This document shows positions 34,961 through 46,300 of a stretch of 64,000 nt of DNA, piece after piece. The notes under the pieces are model-generated. The model saw only the letters and a program-made list of their open reading frames with translations. It had not been told where the DNA came from and did not search any database. The stretch is taken from contig OZ316891.1 of the NCBI GenBank assembly GCA_973895155.1, positions 30,380,001 to 30,444,000 of the forward strand, given 5' to 3'. The first letter of the stretch is position 1. Each line of letters opens with the position of its first letter. Source of the stretch: Marsupella aquatica. Its lineage: Eukaryota; Marchantiophyta. The translations under genes and the position numbers were made by a program.

Positions 34961-36044
34961 CCATCGATCCCCACCATCAAAAAGTCGCATATTGGAAGTT
35001 TACTCAGCTGGGCTATACTTTGAGAGGGCCGAGTAGTCATGACTTAGCACTAGTTTTTTAGGGGCTAGACAAGGCTTGGAGTGTAATTAATTTAGACACT
35101 TGAAGTAGAGGGAATGGGGGCCTGGGGTTAACATGAAACCTGCATATTGATGGTCGAGATCACTCAAGGCAATCTCTTTTCATCCGGATGGCTGAGATCA
35201 CTCTAGGGGCTGCCATGTCATAGTAAGGTTGGCGCCAAACGGCTCTTTGCACCCTTTTCACCCTCGCGCCTTTCAGTCGTGTTTTACTTTTCTCACAAAG
35301 TATCGAGGCTCAACGTTGAATGTTGCGGTTAGTGTCTGCCACTCAGCGTTTAGGGCGAGAGGGTCAAGGGGTTTAGCAAGGTTGCGCTGCTGTTTTGCCT
35401 CAAGAGTGTGCAATCAAGGCTTCAATCAGGTCTCCAGGAGCTGCGGGAGCGCTGTGCAAAGTGTTGCGGGAGGATGTGCAATGTGCTGCGGGAGTGCTGT
35501 GCAATGTGTTGTTGCAGGAGTGCTACTGCGGGAGTGCTGCGCGGGAGTCTGAGCTCAGTGGGAGGGTTTAGGTTTGGCTGATCGATGTGCATTTACAATT
35601 GTGGATAGTAGTTTGCATTGGAGTTGCAAGGAGCTCGCCAGAGTTGTGAAGGAGCAGGGTGTGGGAGTTGCGGGCTGCCATCGGCCCTCCTATTTTTCTT
35701 TTACTCCCATAGCGAGCTCCCGTATGAGCTCTTGTGTGAGCTTTGTTCAGCTGCGGTGGGTGCTGAGCTTATTTCCGTCAAGCTCAGTTGTGCTGTGCTG
35801 ATTTTTGTCTAACAAAGCTCGGGGGAGGGTTGCCGGTTGGACGTTGGAGCTGCGCTTGTGATATTTTGGGGTTCGGGCAAAGGGCGGAGGGCGGAGGGCG
35901 AAGATCAAGCATTTTTGTTTTGCTAACGCTGCGTGGTGGAAACTGGACCTGCGAACTCCTTGTCTATGGTGTTGTGGAGCTGGGCGAGCTGCAACAAGGG
36001 ACCGAGCCGGGCGACCTGTGAATTAAGGCCCATCGATCGCTGCT
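34961..36044. other. CACTA interior, no recognised gene; short minisatellite at 35440-35545
   Basis: Composition is more GC-rich than the surroundings. At about 35440-35545 'gcgggagtgctgtgcaatgtg' recurs four or five times in degenerate form. Open frames of 60-107 codons here show no family I recognise. Confidence 0.4.
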
Positions 36045-36541
36045 GAAGGTTTGATGTCCAGATTTCTTGCCTGTGAGTCCCCATGTTTGCAGTCTCTGTC
36101 CCAATCTCTTGCGCAGTGCTCGGCGTAGTGATTACACTTACTGTGATTGACCACCTTGCATGATCTACATCTGTGGGCTGGACCCCAAGAAGTAGATTTC
36201 GGCGGCTACTTGCGAAAGGGATTGAAGAGATTGGAGTGCTTGCTCTCTTTGTCCCTCCCCTTGAAATTGTGGGCCTTAAAAAGGTCACTTGGCTTATGTA
36301 GTTTTGCTCCCCTGCGCTATGTCAATGCGCGCATGTCCGCTATGTCAATGCACATTTTTTCCCTCTTCTATGTCAGTCGCCGTTTGCCTATAATTGGACT
36401 GCTCATTTGATGTCCACTCGTCTGATGTAATGCTTCCCGTTGCCGCTGCTGAAGGTTTGATGTCCAGATTTCTTGCCAAACAAAAGTCCCCATGTTTGCA
36501 GTGTCTATCCCAGTCTCTTGCGCAGTGCTCGGCGTAGTGCC
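36045..36541. repeat. ~90-bp direct repeat in the CACTA interior
   Basis: 'gctgaaggtttgatgtccag' starts a ~90-bp unit at about 36041 and again at about 36445. Both end in 'gcgcagtgctcggcgtagtg'. The second copy has a small insertion (aaacaaaa). Confidence 0.85.
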
Positions 36542-38219
36542 CATGATTCGATAGGGAACTGATTCATGAACTGTGACTACTTTTATGCTCTGCAATGTGA
36601 ATATGTTGGCATTTGCTGCACTTGGTGTTGATAGTTTTTGTTAAAACTTCAATTTAAGTACGTGGGAGACAGACGGGAAGTCGGACGGGGAGGTAGAAGT
36701 GCACGGGAGACAGACGGGGAGACAGGAGGTAGCGAGCTATTGATTTGCGCCTTACATGACACCGCCCAACATTCACCTGCTACAAGGACTCATCTTGGTG
36801 CGCTTTGAGAATCTCCGTGCTGCAAGGTGAGACTCTTTCCTGGTCGTGAACTTATATATGCCCTCTCATAGTCTCGTTTAATATTGAGGAATGACTATAT
36901 GCTTCCGTGACACGGCTCATCTGTCCATTTTTTACTGTGCACGGCTCATCTGTCCATTTTTTATAGCATGATTGACGTCAGCTGTGGCTTAGTCCACCTT
37001 CTTGTAACAAAGCAGGCGGTGATTGGACCAGACCGTGTACTTGGAGTTGCCCCTATCCAGCTGAAGGAGCGTCGAGCACTCTAAGGCAAGAGTTTCTCCT
37101 GCATTGTTACCTGGTTACAAGGTTACTCTAAGGCAAGAGTTTCTCCTGCATTGACAACTTTCCCATGCCACCTTCAATCAGTTTTCCTTTGCACCTTGGC
37201 TTGATCATTTCAAAAAACCTGTCACATTGAGCACGGAATCTATCGCCTAAGTTCAGCCTTTCAGCTTTTTTCCGGACTATCACATAGCGAGTCGGTCGCG
37301 CTACCGGAAGTACTACCACTTTTACTATATGGTTCATCTCAGTGCCTTTTATGGAATGCTTTCTTGTTCTTCTACTCGGCATGGCATCATCCTGATTGCC
37401 CGTCGCTGTGACCAGCAACGGAAAGCGTAGACTCGCGTTTGGATTCAAAGTCTAATCCAGAGTGTAAGGCTCTGAGCAGACCATAATAGGAAGCCTGCCT
37501 GATTCTCTAGCCGATCCGACAGAGAGCCATCCTTGCAAAACCTGTTTGAGTGTGTTCCAGTGTTCTAGTGTTCAGCTTTCGAGTGGGTTTTGTTATGATT
37601 TGATTTGGTGATTGTTTTGGAGTTGTAGCCGTGGTCAAACGCATGTCTATTAAAAACAAATTCATGGAGCTCAGGTTGCTGCTGTATATAAACCGCAACA
37701 GGATCCATAACTGCCTGCAGTCCCAGCAAATCATACATGCTACAGTCACAGGATAGGAGTTCAAGAAGTCTTCACAGTTTCTCATTTTTGTAGAATCTGA
37801 GATGTTGCTGGCCCAGGAGATGAGTTTCCCTTAAGAGTCAGGGACGTCAGCAGTGTGGGCCATGTAATACAGTTGAGAATGATGGCAAGTATAATTTGTT
37901 AATGGGTCCAATGCCATGTTTGTGAGCTATTGAGTTGGATAGGAGAAAAAAACCAAAACATTGTCGCAACTGCTTCCAGAACAATCATTCATGGTTAGAC
38001 TAAGCTCGACTGAACACCCCTCGCTTGCATGGGGCGGACACAATGCGGAATAGGCTGTCATGGAGTTGTCGAATGGATCTTCAATTTTCATGATAAATGT
38101 CCCCGGGCGTCCGTCCTATGTGTAGATTTTATAGGGGATGATGGGCGAGGATCATCTTTCCCATCTTCCTGAAGCTTTGTCTGCTTTCTGCCACCTCAGT
38201 GGAGGTTCACTTGCACAAC
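36542..38219. other. CACTA interior without recognised genes; 46-bp-spaced direct repeat
   Basis: At 37078-37106 and 37124-37153 'actctaaggcaagagtttct' plus 'cctgcattg' is repeated. A minus-strand frame at 37128-37448 has a basic, protein-like composition (GDRFRAQCDRFFEMIKPRC) but I cannot assign it. Nothing else is clear. Confidence 0.35.
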
Positions 38220-39180
38220 ACGACAACCAGTGAGTTTTCTCTTTGCTGCAACCTGCAAGGTGAGACTTTCGATCTTTCTAGATGAAAAAACAGGATCCAA
38301 ATATGATTTATGTACATGTCCATGGAGAACATGGTTTTATATACATGCTCTTTGTCTCAGGAACTTAGCATCAAATATGTACTATGCACCTTTCATGCTA
38401 TGTGTATATTGTGACCTGTAGTTGGAACCAATTTAGTGAGTGGGAGATGATAAGTGCAGGTTGGTTGCTGTGGGCAAGGCAAGTCGACCTCCTACTCGCC
38501 TTGCTCATCAAAGGACGTGAACAGAGGACATCACAACAAAAGCGACATTTATGGTGAGGACCCGCAACGCTGAACATGTGTGGCTTGCACGCAAGGCAGA
38601 GATGTTGCGCCTTGAGTATGTCAGACTGGGGATTCTTCCAGCCCAATCTGCATGGTACTTTGAGTACTCTCACGGTTTGCTTATGGCCATTATTTGCAAT
38701 TTGCTGCTACTAATATGTCTCCGACTGAGCAGCATACACCGGAAGTAAGCAATAGTGGAGGTTTAACTGCACATCAACACATCCAGTGAACTACCTCTTT
38801 GCTGCTCACTGGAGGGTGAGACTTTCACTCTTTCTGGATATTGTAGTTTGTAAGCAAGTTGATTAGGAGTGTTTCATGCTATGTTTACATTGTGACCCCT
38901 AGCTGGAACCAATGGAATGACACAGTGAGTGGGAACTGATAATTTAAGGTTGGTTGTTGTTGGTGAGGCAAGTACAGCTCCTGCTCACCTTGCTGATCGA
39001 AGGTGCTTATCAGAGGACGTGAACACACGACACTCCACAAAAGCAACACTTATGGTGAGGACCCGCAATGCTGAACATGTGCGGCTTGCACGCAAGGCAG
39101 AGATGTTGCGCCTTGAGTATGTCAGACTTGGGATCCTTCCAGCCCAGTCTACATGGTACTTTGAGTACCCAGTTGTTGCC
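38220..39180 (+). repeat. Duplicated ~450-bp segment carrying a short open exon-like frame
   Basis: 38220-38700 and about 38775-39180 are diverged direct copies. Each contains 'ggtgagactttc', a 'gttggaaccaa/gctggaaccaa' region, 'aggacgtgaacaga', then an open stretch starting ATGGTGAGGACCCGCAA. That stretch encodes MVRTRNAEHV(W/R)LARKAEML then RLEYVRLGILPAQS. The protein-level conservation between copies is striking, but the peptide is unrecognised. It may be the 5' exon of a passenger gene duplicated inside the transposon. Confidence 0.6.
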
Positions 39181-40173
39181 AGGAATAACTACGTACAGCC
39201 GCCCTGTACCTGCTTCTCCACCCTTCCCAACATCCTTGGTATTTTTGTCTCTCGTACATGACCCGCCACAAATTAGGGCCCAAGGGTGTGTGCACAGTTG
39301 CCAGTATGACTGTCCTGCCTGTAGGGCTTCTGGCCTAGAGTTGGATGACCGTTCTCTTGGATGTCGGTTTTTCATAGAGCACAATGTATCATCTGGAACC
39401 ACTCGCCATCCTGCAGTGTGCCTGGCGATGTCACTTGTCCTGCCCTCCCAGACCCCACCACCGGTCACTTTGGTGTCTACACATGTTTGGATCACACGCT
39501 GTAGAAGACCACTTGTCACACCGCATGCACAGACCAGAGACCATTGACCTATAACTTAACACTTTGACTTGAACAGAGAGGATATTTACTTAAGATTTTG
39601 AATTATGAGCAATTTTGGGTCCAGGGTTTACGGTCAACAGTACATAACTTATCCTATTATGGCTGCACTAAGTACAATATCCTAATTTAAGAGGCTAGCA
39701 AGCTCACTTAAAAGTCTCCTTTCAAAGACTGGAATTAATGGGCCATGTGATAACCTGGAAAAAGTGATTTATGCCTAACTTATTTGTCTCATTCACTATC
39801 ATAGCCTATTTAGGATGTATAAATTACAACCCTGATCACACTGCTTGATACCAATCCTGTTCAAAAAATGCCTGTTTTACATGTCACGACTGTTATATGT
39901 GATTCAAATGCATTAAATCTTGTTGCAGATCTCCTTTGGTGAATCATAGCCACAAAATTGAGGTGTAGGTGGAGCTATTGTACGAGGGGATCAGTTTTTA
40001 GTGTGGGCTCAACAAACCAAAAAGTATGTCTACTCTGCACATGTGTGTGAACATTTCATTGCAGTAGCAATTGCCACTCTAGTCTATATGCTACACTGTA
40101 CTTTTTGTACACTGCACTAAATTGTATTGTCTGTGCACTCTACTAAATTGTACTATCTGTCTCAGGCGTAGGC
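39181..40173. other. CACTA interior between duplicated segment and PHD gene
   Basis: A plus-strand frame to 39547 includes a short Cys-rich stretch (CPACRASGLELDDRSLGCRF), unassigned. 39548-40173 is AT-rich, with no gene seen, and probably holds the promoter of the PHD gene. Confidence 0.35.
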
Positions 40174-40854
40174 ATGGCACGCCCTAAAATCCAAGCCAAG
40201 AAGCGGGGGACAGAGGTGAGCAACATAGGTATAGTTGGGCCAGATGGTAGTAACTTCTCCGCAAGTTAGATTTTCCAGAAGGCAGCTCATTGTTGTGCCA
40301 TTTGTGACGATGGTGGTGGCTTAGCCATATGTGAGGGCCCTTGCATGAGGCATTTCCACCTCAACCCGGAGTCTGACCTTGCTGCAGAAAACAACTGTCC
40401 AGGGGTGGGCCTCCCGTCAGCACACCAGGGAGGCTGGATGTGCACTGATTGTTTGGAGAAGCAGGCTAAGTGTGCACAGTGTGGGAAGTTGGGGTCTTAT
40501 GAGGGCTCTGTTGATGCTCCACCACTTGTTAGGAAATACCCTGACAGATATTGTGTGAGGTTCTTTTGTTTTTCATGTTTGCCCGATCTTGCCACAGCTT
40601 GCCCACTTCATAAGTGCAAGGCATGTGGTCAGCACGATGAAGATTTCTGGGTGGACATAGTCCACTGTGTTAGGTGTCCCACCATGTGGCACTTTCATTG
40701 TTTGAAGGAGCGTCAAGCAGAAGGCTATGCTTGTGACAGACACATCTATCATCACTCTGCACATGGTGTTGATCGATGGATCTTCTATTGTCATCGCCAT
40801 GCCATAGATCCTACTTTGCACACTCCCATGAGAGATCACATTTCTTGGCTTTGA
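40174..40854 (+). CDS. EDM2-like PHD-cluster protein carried by the CACTA element
   Basis: Proposed join 40174-40215 and 40279-40854. The intron (GAG|GTGAGC to TTCCAG|AAG, 63 bp) removes an in-frame TAG at 40267 and keeps phase. The product is about 205 residues. The first PHD begins HCCAICDDGGGLAICEGPCM and continues RHFH.. to GGWMCTDCLEK. A second Cys/His cluster follows (CAQCGKLGS, CFSCLPDLATACPLHKCKAC, then VHCVRCPTMWHFHCL). This order of imperfect PHD modules is that of ENHANCED DOWNY MILDEW 2 and its relatives, which bind histone marks and adjust H3K9me2 at transposons and intronic heterochromatin. The rest of EDM2 (methyltransferase-like and C-terminal parts) is absent. Inferred: a captured module; whether it is expressed is unknown. 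Confidence 0.72.
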
Positions 40855-41452
40855 ACCTGAATAATGTACATGCATAGTGCACCTGATGTGGATACCTTGG
40901 AGATTGCAGACATTCCAATTTTGAGAAGAAGGACCTCTGTAGGAGAGGATGCTTAGGCAACAAGTACCCTAAGTTCATTACTTGTTCCTGGGTACATGCC
41001 TTCAAAAACTCCCCTTAAGCCTTCTAGGAACTTTTTTAACTCTGCAATCATTTTGATCACGACTTACATGACACTGCTTAAATTAAATCAGGATTTCTCA
41101 TTATGAGCATATAAGTTACAAGGCTATTTAATTTGCGAGAATTCCCTTAAAGTGTACCAACATTTTCTATTCTCATTGAATGTCTGCCCATTTACAACAT
41201 CTGTATGTGGCATCACAAAACAATTGCACTTGTCACCTTCAATATTGTCAAGGCACATATTCAAACTATGAGGTGCATGCTTGCAGGTGTCTAGTACGTT
41301 TGTCCCAATATTTCTCCCGTTTGGAATCGGAGCAGAGACTCACCAGACGACTGGATTGGACCAAGTTATAAACGCAGCATTTTAAGGGCCCTCTGATTAT
41401 CAGGTGAACGCATTATCTTCCGGTCTGCAGTGATTAGGTGGCCCGTGTGTAC

Positions 41453-42217
41453 ATGGCCTCTAGGAAACGTACAAAGGTTGACCACCCGCCTCTGTTGGTT
41501 GGAATCAAAGCCATTTTGATTCCTGGCCACTATGGGTTCACCCAAGTGAGTTGGCCAATCGTACAAAAACGATTCTCAGAGTTCCATGGGACTGAAGTCA
41601 AGGATATCACTCCACAGACTACACATGTTGTTGCGGGGACATGGCTGGATGTGATGAACAACTGGTCATGGTCCTTCATTGATTCTGCCATTACCAACCA
41701 AGGTCTAAAAGTAGTTGAAGTCTCTTGGCTGACCGATTCTGTTAAACATAGGTGTGTACAGAGTACTGAGCAATATGAGTTGTGGGAGAGTGAGGAGGCC
41801 ACTGCAGAGGCTTTGGCTGAAAAGGAAGCCTATGAAGCAGCGGCAGAGAAACCCAACTTTGCTTCTGTCCAATATGGACCTGTTGTCAACATAGGACACC
41901 ATCCTATGCGTGCAGATGCTATATTGAATGAGCATGGCAAGGAGAGAAATACCATTATGAAGGGGTTCAGTGTGGTATTTACAGAAGAAGGAATTGGGGA
42001 GACTAAGTGCAGATTGTACAAGTCTATAGTTGTTGAGCTAGGTGGGACAGTGGAGGAGAGTCTAACAGAAACCTCCACTCATGTTGTAGGTCTGTCATAC
42101 ATGAAAATATGCAGAAAATTCTTTAAGACAACAGTGCGTGATTTTGTCATGAACAACAATCTTTGGGTGCTTTCCCCTGATTGGCTTCTGGAATCAGCAG
42201 CTAGAGGGAAGCGATAG
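41453..42217 (+). CDS. Double-BRCT-domain protein carried by the CACTA element
   Basis: Single open frame of 254 codons from the ATG at 41453. A good acceptor (tctgcag) just upstream at 41430 suggests an upstream non-coding exon. BRCT 1 (about residues 12-100) has GIKAILIPGHYG, THVVAGTW and EVSWLTDSVK. BRCT 2 (about 165-250) has KGFSVVFTEEG, VVELGGTVEESL, THVVGLS and VLSPDWLLES. The Trp of each BRCT alpha-3 is present. An acidic, Ala-rich linker separates them. BRCT pairs usually bind phosphopeptides or partner proteins in DNA repair. I cannot name an orthologue; the first domain loosely resembles polymerase lambda-type BRCTs. The intact frame argues for recent selection or capture. Confidence 0.75.
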   Translation: MASRKRTKVDHPPLLVGIKAILIPGHYGFTQVSWPIVQKRFSEFHGTEVKDITPQTTHVVAGTWLDVMNNWSWSFIDSAITNQGLKVVEVSWLTDSVKHRCVQSTEQYELWESEEATAEALAEKEAYEAAAEKPNFASVQYGPVVNIGHHPMRADAILNEHGKERNTIMKGFSVVFTEEGIGETKCRLYKSIVVELGGTVEESLTETSTHVVGLSYMKICRKFFKTTVRDFVMNNNLWVLSPDWLLESAARGKR

Positions 42218-42477
42218 AATGCTTGGGACTTTGATATTTTTGAGGCCTGGCCCTCCAAGATTCAGCGGAGATGTATGCTTAGCAAAGGTGGGAGAGAGTG
42301 AGGAGTAGGAGTCCCTCATATTTTTGTATAAATCACAATTTTGTAATAAATGTGATCCTTGAACTAACTCATCTTGTCATGGTTGGTCGCAGTTGAAGTG
42401 ATTGTTGTTTCCTGCTGCGTGGGGTGTGACTGTGAATCTACTTGCTGGGCTCTGTTTGGCTGAAGACTTTGGTGGGT

Positions 42478-43011
42478 ATGCTGCCTCTTCCAGACCGTCA
42501 GGCCCTATGTAGGGTCCTCCTACGGGTTGCATCGTGCATGGCTACTGCTTGGGCTTACTTGTGTGGATTGGTAACCAGACAGAGTGTAGCTCCATCCGAG
42601 ATAATGCCTGCAGACCTTGGATGTGTTGTGAATGCTGTGGTGAATGAGGATGCACAGTCGGAAGAGGACATTTACTTTTCAGCAGATGAGTTAGACAAGC
42701 ACGATGCTGTAGGTGGTTCCTTGTTGCCTGATTTGGCAGATGATATAGTTCTTACACATGTCTGGCCGAGGGTTCTTGTGGTGTCTGGCGCACAAGATAT
42801 CTGCAAATATAGACTAATTAGTACCCAGTGGAGGGACTTGGTAGCAACATGTGCACCATGGAGGGCATTGCTGCCACTGCTTGTAGGCACGGATCGAAGA
42901 CCACCATGGCATGAGCAGGGTTTAGACCTTGATGACTTAATGTACATGCCTGAGTACCTCAGGGCTGAGTGGCATCGACAACAGGATTGGTATCCGTATT
43001 TGATGTGGTAG
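42478..43011 (+). CDS. F-box-like protein carried by the CACTA element
   Basis: Open frame of 177 codons from the ATG at 42478 (earlier in-frame starts are not ATG). The C-terminal half has LLPDLADDIVLTHVWPRV, then CKYRLISTQWRDLVATCAPW, which resembles an F-box helix set (LPD..V..I..RL..C..VS..WR). An N-terminal hydrophobic segment (about residues 8-35) and an acidic linker precede it. There are no recognisable substrate-binding repeats, and the product is short for a plant F-box protein. It could be a SKP1-binding module captured with the neighbouring genes. Assignment is moderate at best. Confidence 0.5.
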   Translation: MLPLPDRQALCRVLLRVASCMATAWAYLCGLVTRQSVAPSEIMPADLGCVVNAVVNEDAQSEEDIYFSADELDKHDAVGGSLLPDLADDIVLTHVWPRVLVVSGAQDICKYRLISTQWRDLVATCAPWRALLPLLVGTDRRPPWHEQGLDLDDLMYMPEYLRAEWHRQQDWYPYLMW

Positions 43012-43337
43012 TAAGATGAGGACATCTCACACCGGTCTCGCACCTGGCACCTGTGTCTATGACTATACATGATTGGACTCTGATATGGTCATGGATGTAC
43101 GTGCAGAGGCAGTACATGTGAGGACAGCGGAGGAGTTGACACCCTCAAACATTTAGGAATTTTGTCTCATTCACTTGAGAATAGGTACATGACTCAGGCA
43201 CCTATATTTTTTGTTTTTTTGTTTTTTTGGAACGTTACGTATTTTGGCAAGTACAGTCGGGGGTGAAATCCTTAACAGGAAGTGTATTTTTCACTTGCAT
43301 AATAAAATGACAGGGTGCTGAGTGCGTGTGTATAGTG

Positions 43338-46300
43338 ATGGCTCCAAGGTTGCCTCTTCACAACCCATTTAGGATTAGGCATCATGATTCTAAATTGTGG
43401 ATGCGTGAACAAGCCCGGGCCGCCCAAGGTAGGAGTAGGAGGATGAGATGCCCATGCACACAGTGCCAAGGATTCAAGTCGTTGAGTTTGAACACTGTGC
43501 ACCTTCACCTGCTGCGGCATGAAAGGCACCCTCGGTGGAGGGTTTGGAATGTACCAACAGAAGAAGACTCCTCTGATGAAGAGTGGAGAGCTGACTTTGT
43601 GGATTCTAATACAACTAGGCATAGAGACTACGTAGAGCAGGACATAGACTGTGCAGAGGATGGTCCTGGGGTCCAACATGAGAACGTGGATGACCAAGAT
43701 GGAGATGGAGAGGCAGTCACTGAGGACGGTGGGATGGATGTCCCAAGAATGGTTCAAGAGATTTTTGAAGACCTTGATGCTTTTTACGACACAGTGGAAT
43801 CAGAAGAGGACAATGAACCGCAGCCACACATTGGTGACGGCCAAGCTGAACCTGACTTTGACATTGGGGAAGGTGCAGCAGAGAGGGAGTGGGTGTTTGG
43901 GGGCCCAAAACACATCAAAGAAGCTTGCATTCCTATCTATGAGGGGTCGAACTGCTCCAAGCTGGGTTTTGTCATGTTGTTGTTGAACATCTGTGGCAAT
44001 CACAATGTTCCCAATATATTTGTGACAGAGTTGTTGACCTTCCTGCGCCGAAATGTGTTACCAGATGGTAATTCAATTCCAAAAAATATGTACGAGGCTA
44101 GGAAATTGATGTCTAACCTTGGGCTGAACTATGTGTCTATTGACGCATGCCCTGATGGGTGTGTTCTCTTTCGCAAAGAGCATGCAGATAAATTGACATG
44201 CCCTCATTGTGGTAAGCACAGGTACAAGAATGTAGGGAAATGTACACACCCTACCAAGGTTCTTCGTCATTTTCCTCTCATTCCTAGACTACAACGTCTG
44301 TTTAGATGCCCTGCCATTTCCAAGCTGATGACATGGACTCCTGATAACAAGAGCAGTGATGGCCTGCAGCGTCATATTGGAGATTCCAACCATTGGAAAT
44401 TTGTTGATGAGAGGTGGCCACAGTTTGCTGCAGAGAAGCGGAACTTTAGATTTGGTCTATCACTGGATGGAGTAAACCCATTTCGAGACAAAAACAACCG
44501 TTATTCATGTTGGCCGGTTACGCTGCTAAATTACAACCTTCCCCATGGATGACTACAAAGAGGTTTTTTGTCATGATGGTGCTGTTAATCCCTGGACCAG
44601 CTTCTGTGACCGAGCAATTCATAGATATCATGTTGGCTCCAGCAGTGGAAGAGTGGAAGACTTTGTGGATAGAAGGGGTGTTAACCCATGATGTTCTGAA
44701 GGGGCTTCTTCGACCCAGCCCCTTTAGACTGCATGCAATTTGTTTGCTGGATATAGCAGATTACCCAGGCCATGGCATCATATCTGGACGAGTGACAAAG
44801 GGCTATGTGGGGTGCACACCATGTGGGAAAAATGTGACAAGTGAGTGGTCGCATGCCCTGCACAGTATGAAATTTCAGGGGCATAGAAGGTATCTGCCTG
44901 TTGATCATCCTTACAGGCACACACGGTCTCAAATTGCACACTTCAACAACAAAACAGAGCTTCGTGGCCCACCACAAAGGGTCACCAGAGAGCAAGTCCT
45001 GAGGTGGGCAGCCAGGAAGGCTGATTGGGACAAGAGAAGTGCCACTGATCGAGAACCTGAGGATCCAGTGGTGAAACACGGTGTGAAAAGACAGACCTTG
45101 ATGGACTTGGAGTACTGGAGGGTAATGTACTTAGCCTCCAGCCCCTGTATGATTGCAATTTTAGATTGGAGCAATGGTGGATTGATGTTGGTTACAATCC
45201 TCCTATGTGGTTAATTAGTGTTTCTGTTGTTGAATTCTTTGCTTTGTGGAGTGCAGGAATTCGAGCCCAGCAAACACAATGTGGACGTCATGCACATTGA
45301 GAAAAATATTTGTGAGAGCTTGCTGAAGTTCTTGTCGGGTGAGAAAGATACAGGAGTAGTTCGAGCTGATATGCAACAGAAGGGGATTCGCCCTCACCTT
45401 TGGTTGAAGCCCCATGCAAGCAATCCCAATGTACTTCTCAAGTTCCAAGCTCCCTATGTGTGCACACAGGATGAATGGAAGACATTCTTGTATAGATTGA
45501 GTTGTCTGAAAGTGCCCTCTGGCTATGCTGGTGCCTTCAAGAAGCATATTACAAAGAATAAACTTGGCAGTATGAAAACACATGACTACCATGTGTTGAT
45601 GCAGCACATTCTGCCCCTATGCCTCAGAGGTCTCATGCAGAAACTAGTCCGTAATGTCATTCTTCGACTGTGCAATGTATTTCGCCGTATATGTGTGAAA
45701 GTGTGGGATCCCCAAGGATTGGAGCAGTTGAAGCAGGATGCTGCTTATGTCCTCTATGACTTGGAGATATACTTCCCCCCTGCTTTCTTTGATGTTATGA
45801 CTCATCTCCTAATCCATGTGGTAGAAGAGCTAGGGCAGTATGGGCCAGTCAGTACCAGATGGATGTACCCTATGGAGCGATACATGAAGTTGTTGAAAGG
45901 TCATGTGAGAACATACTACAGGCCAGAGGCTTCCATGGCATTGGGGTACATTAAGGATGAGATGTTGGGATTCCTAACAGAGTACATGGCTGGGTCTGGT
46001 GAAGCTATGACAAGAGTTTGGAAATCTGGTGAAGATGATGGAGTGAGTGGCGAGGTTGTTGAAGGTGTGGGACGTGCTGTTCAGCTGCCTGTTGCGATTC
46101 GAGACAAGGCTCATTCATATGTGCTGGCAAATACAGAGCCTATGCAACCATGGTGGAGGTGAGTGATTGAATTGACTTGCCTTTGTTGTGATGCTTCTTG
46201 TCTGTTCCAAGGGTGATCTTAGGTTGTCATGTGTTGTTTAGACCTAACTATGCCTGTACCTCATATTGCAGGGAATATGATATGCAAAAAGCTGCACACT

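Noticed and set aside
37128-37785. Minus-strand genes in the CACTA interior
   Set aside because: The open frames are short and unrecognised, without splice support or conserved motifs.
40267-40269. Nonsense codon in the EDM2-like gene
   Set aside because: A 63-bp intron with a good donor (GAG|GTGAGC) and acceptor (TTCCAG) removes the TAG in phase, so a lesion need not be invoked.
4602-42217. DNA-PKcs and the BRCT gene as a functional end-joining gene cluster
   Set aside because: The BRCT gene lies inside a recently inserted CACTA element with its own TIRs and target duplication, so the proximity is coincidental.
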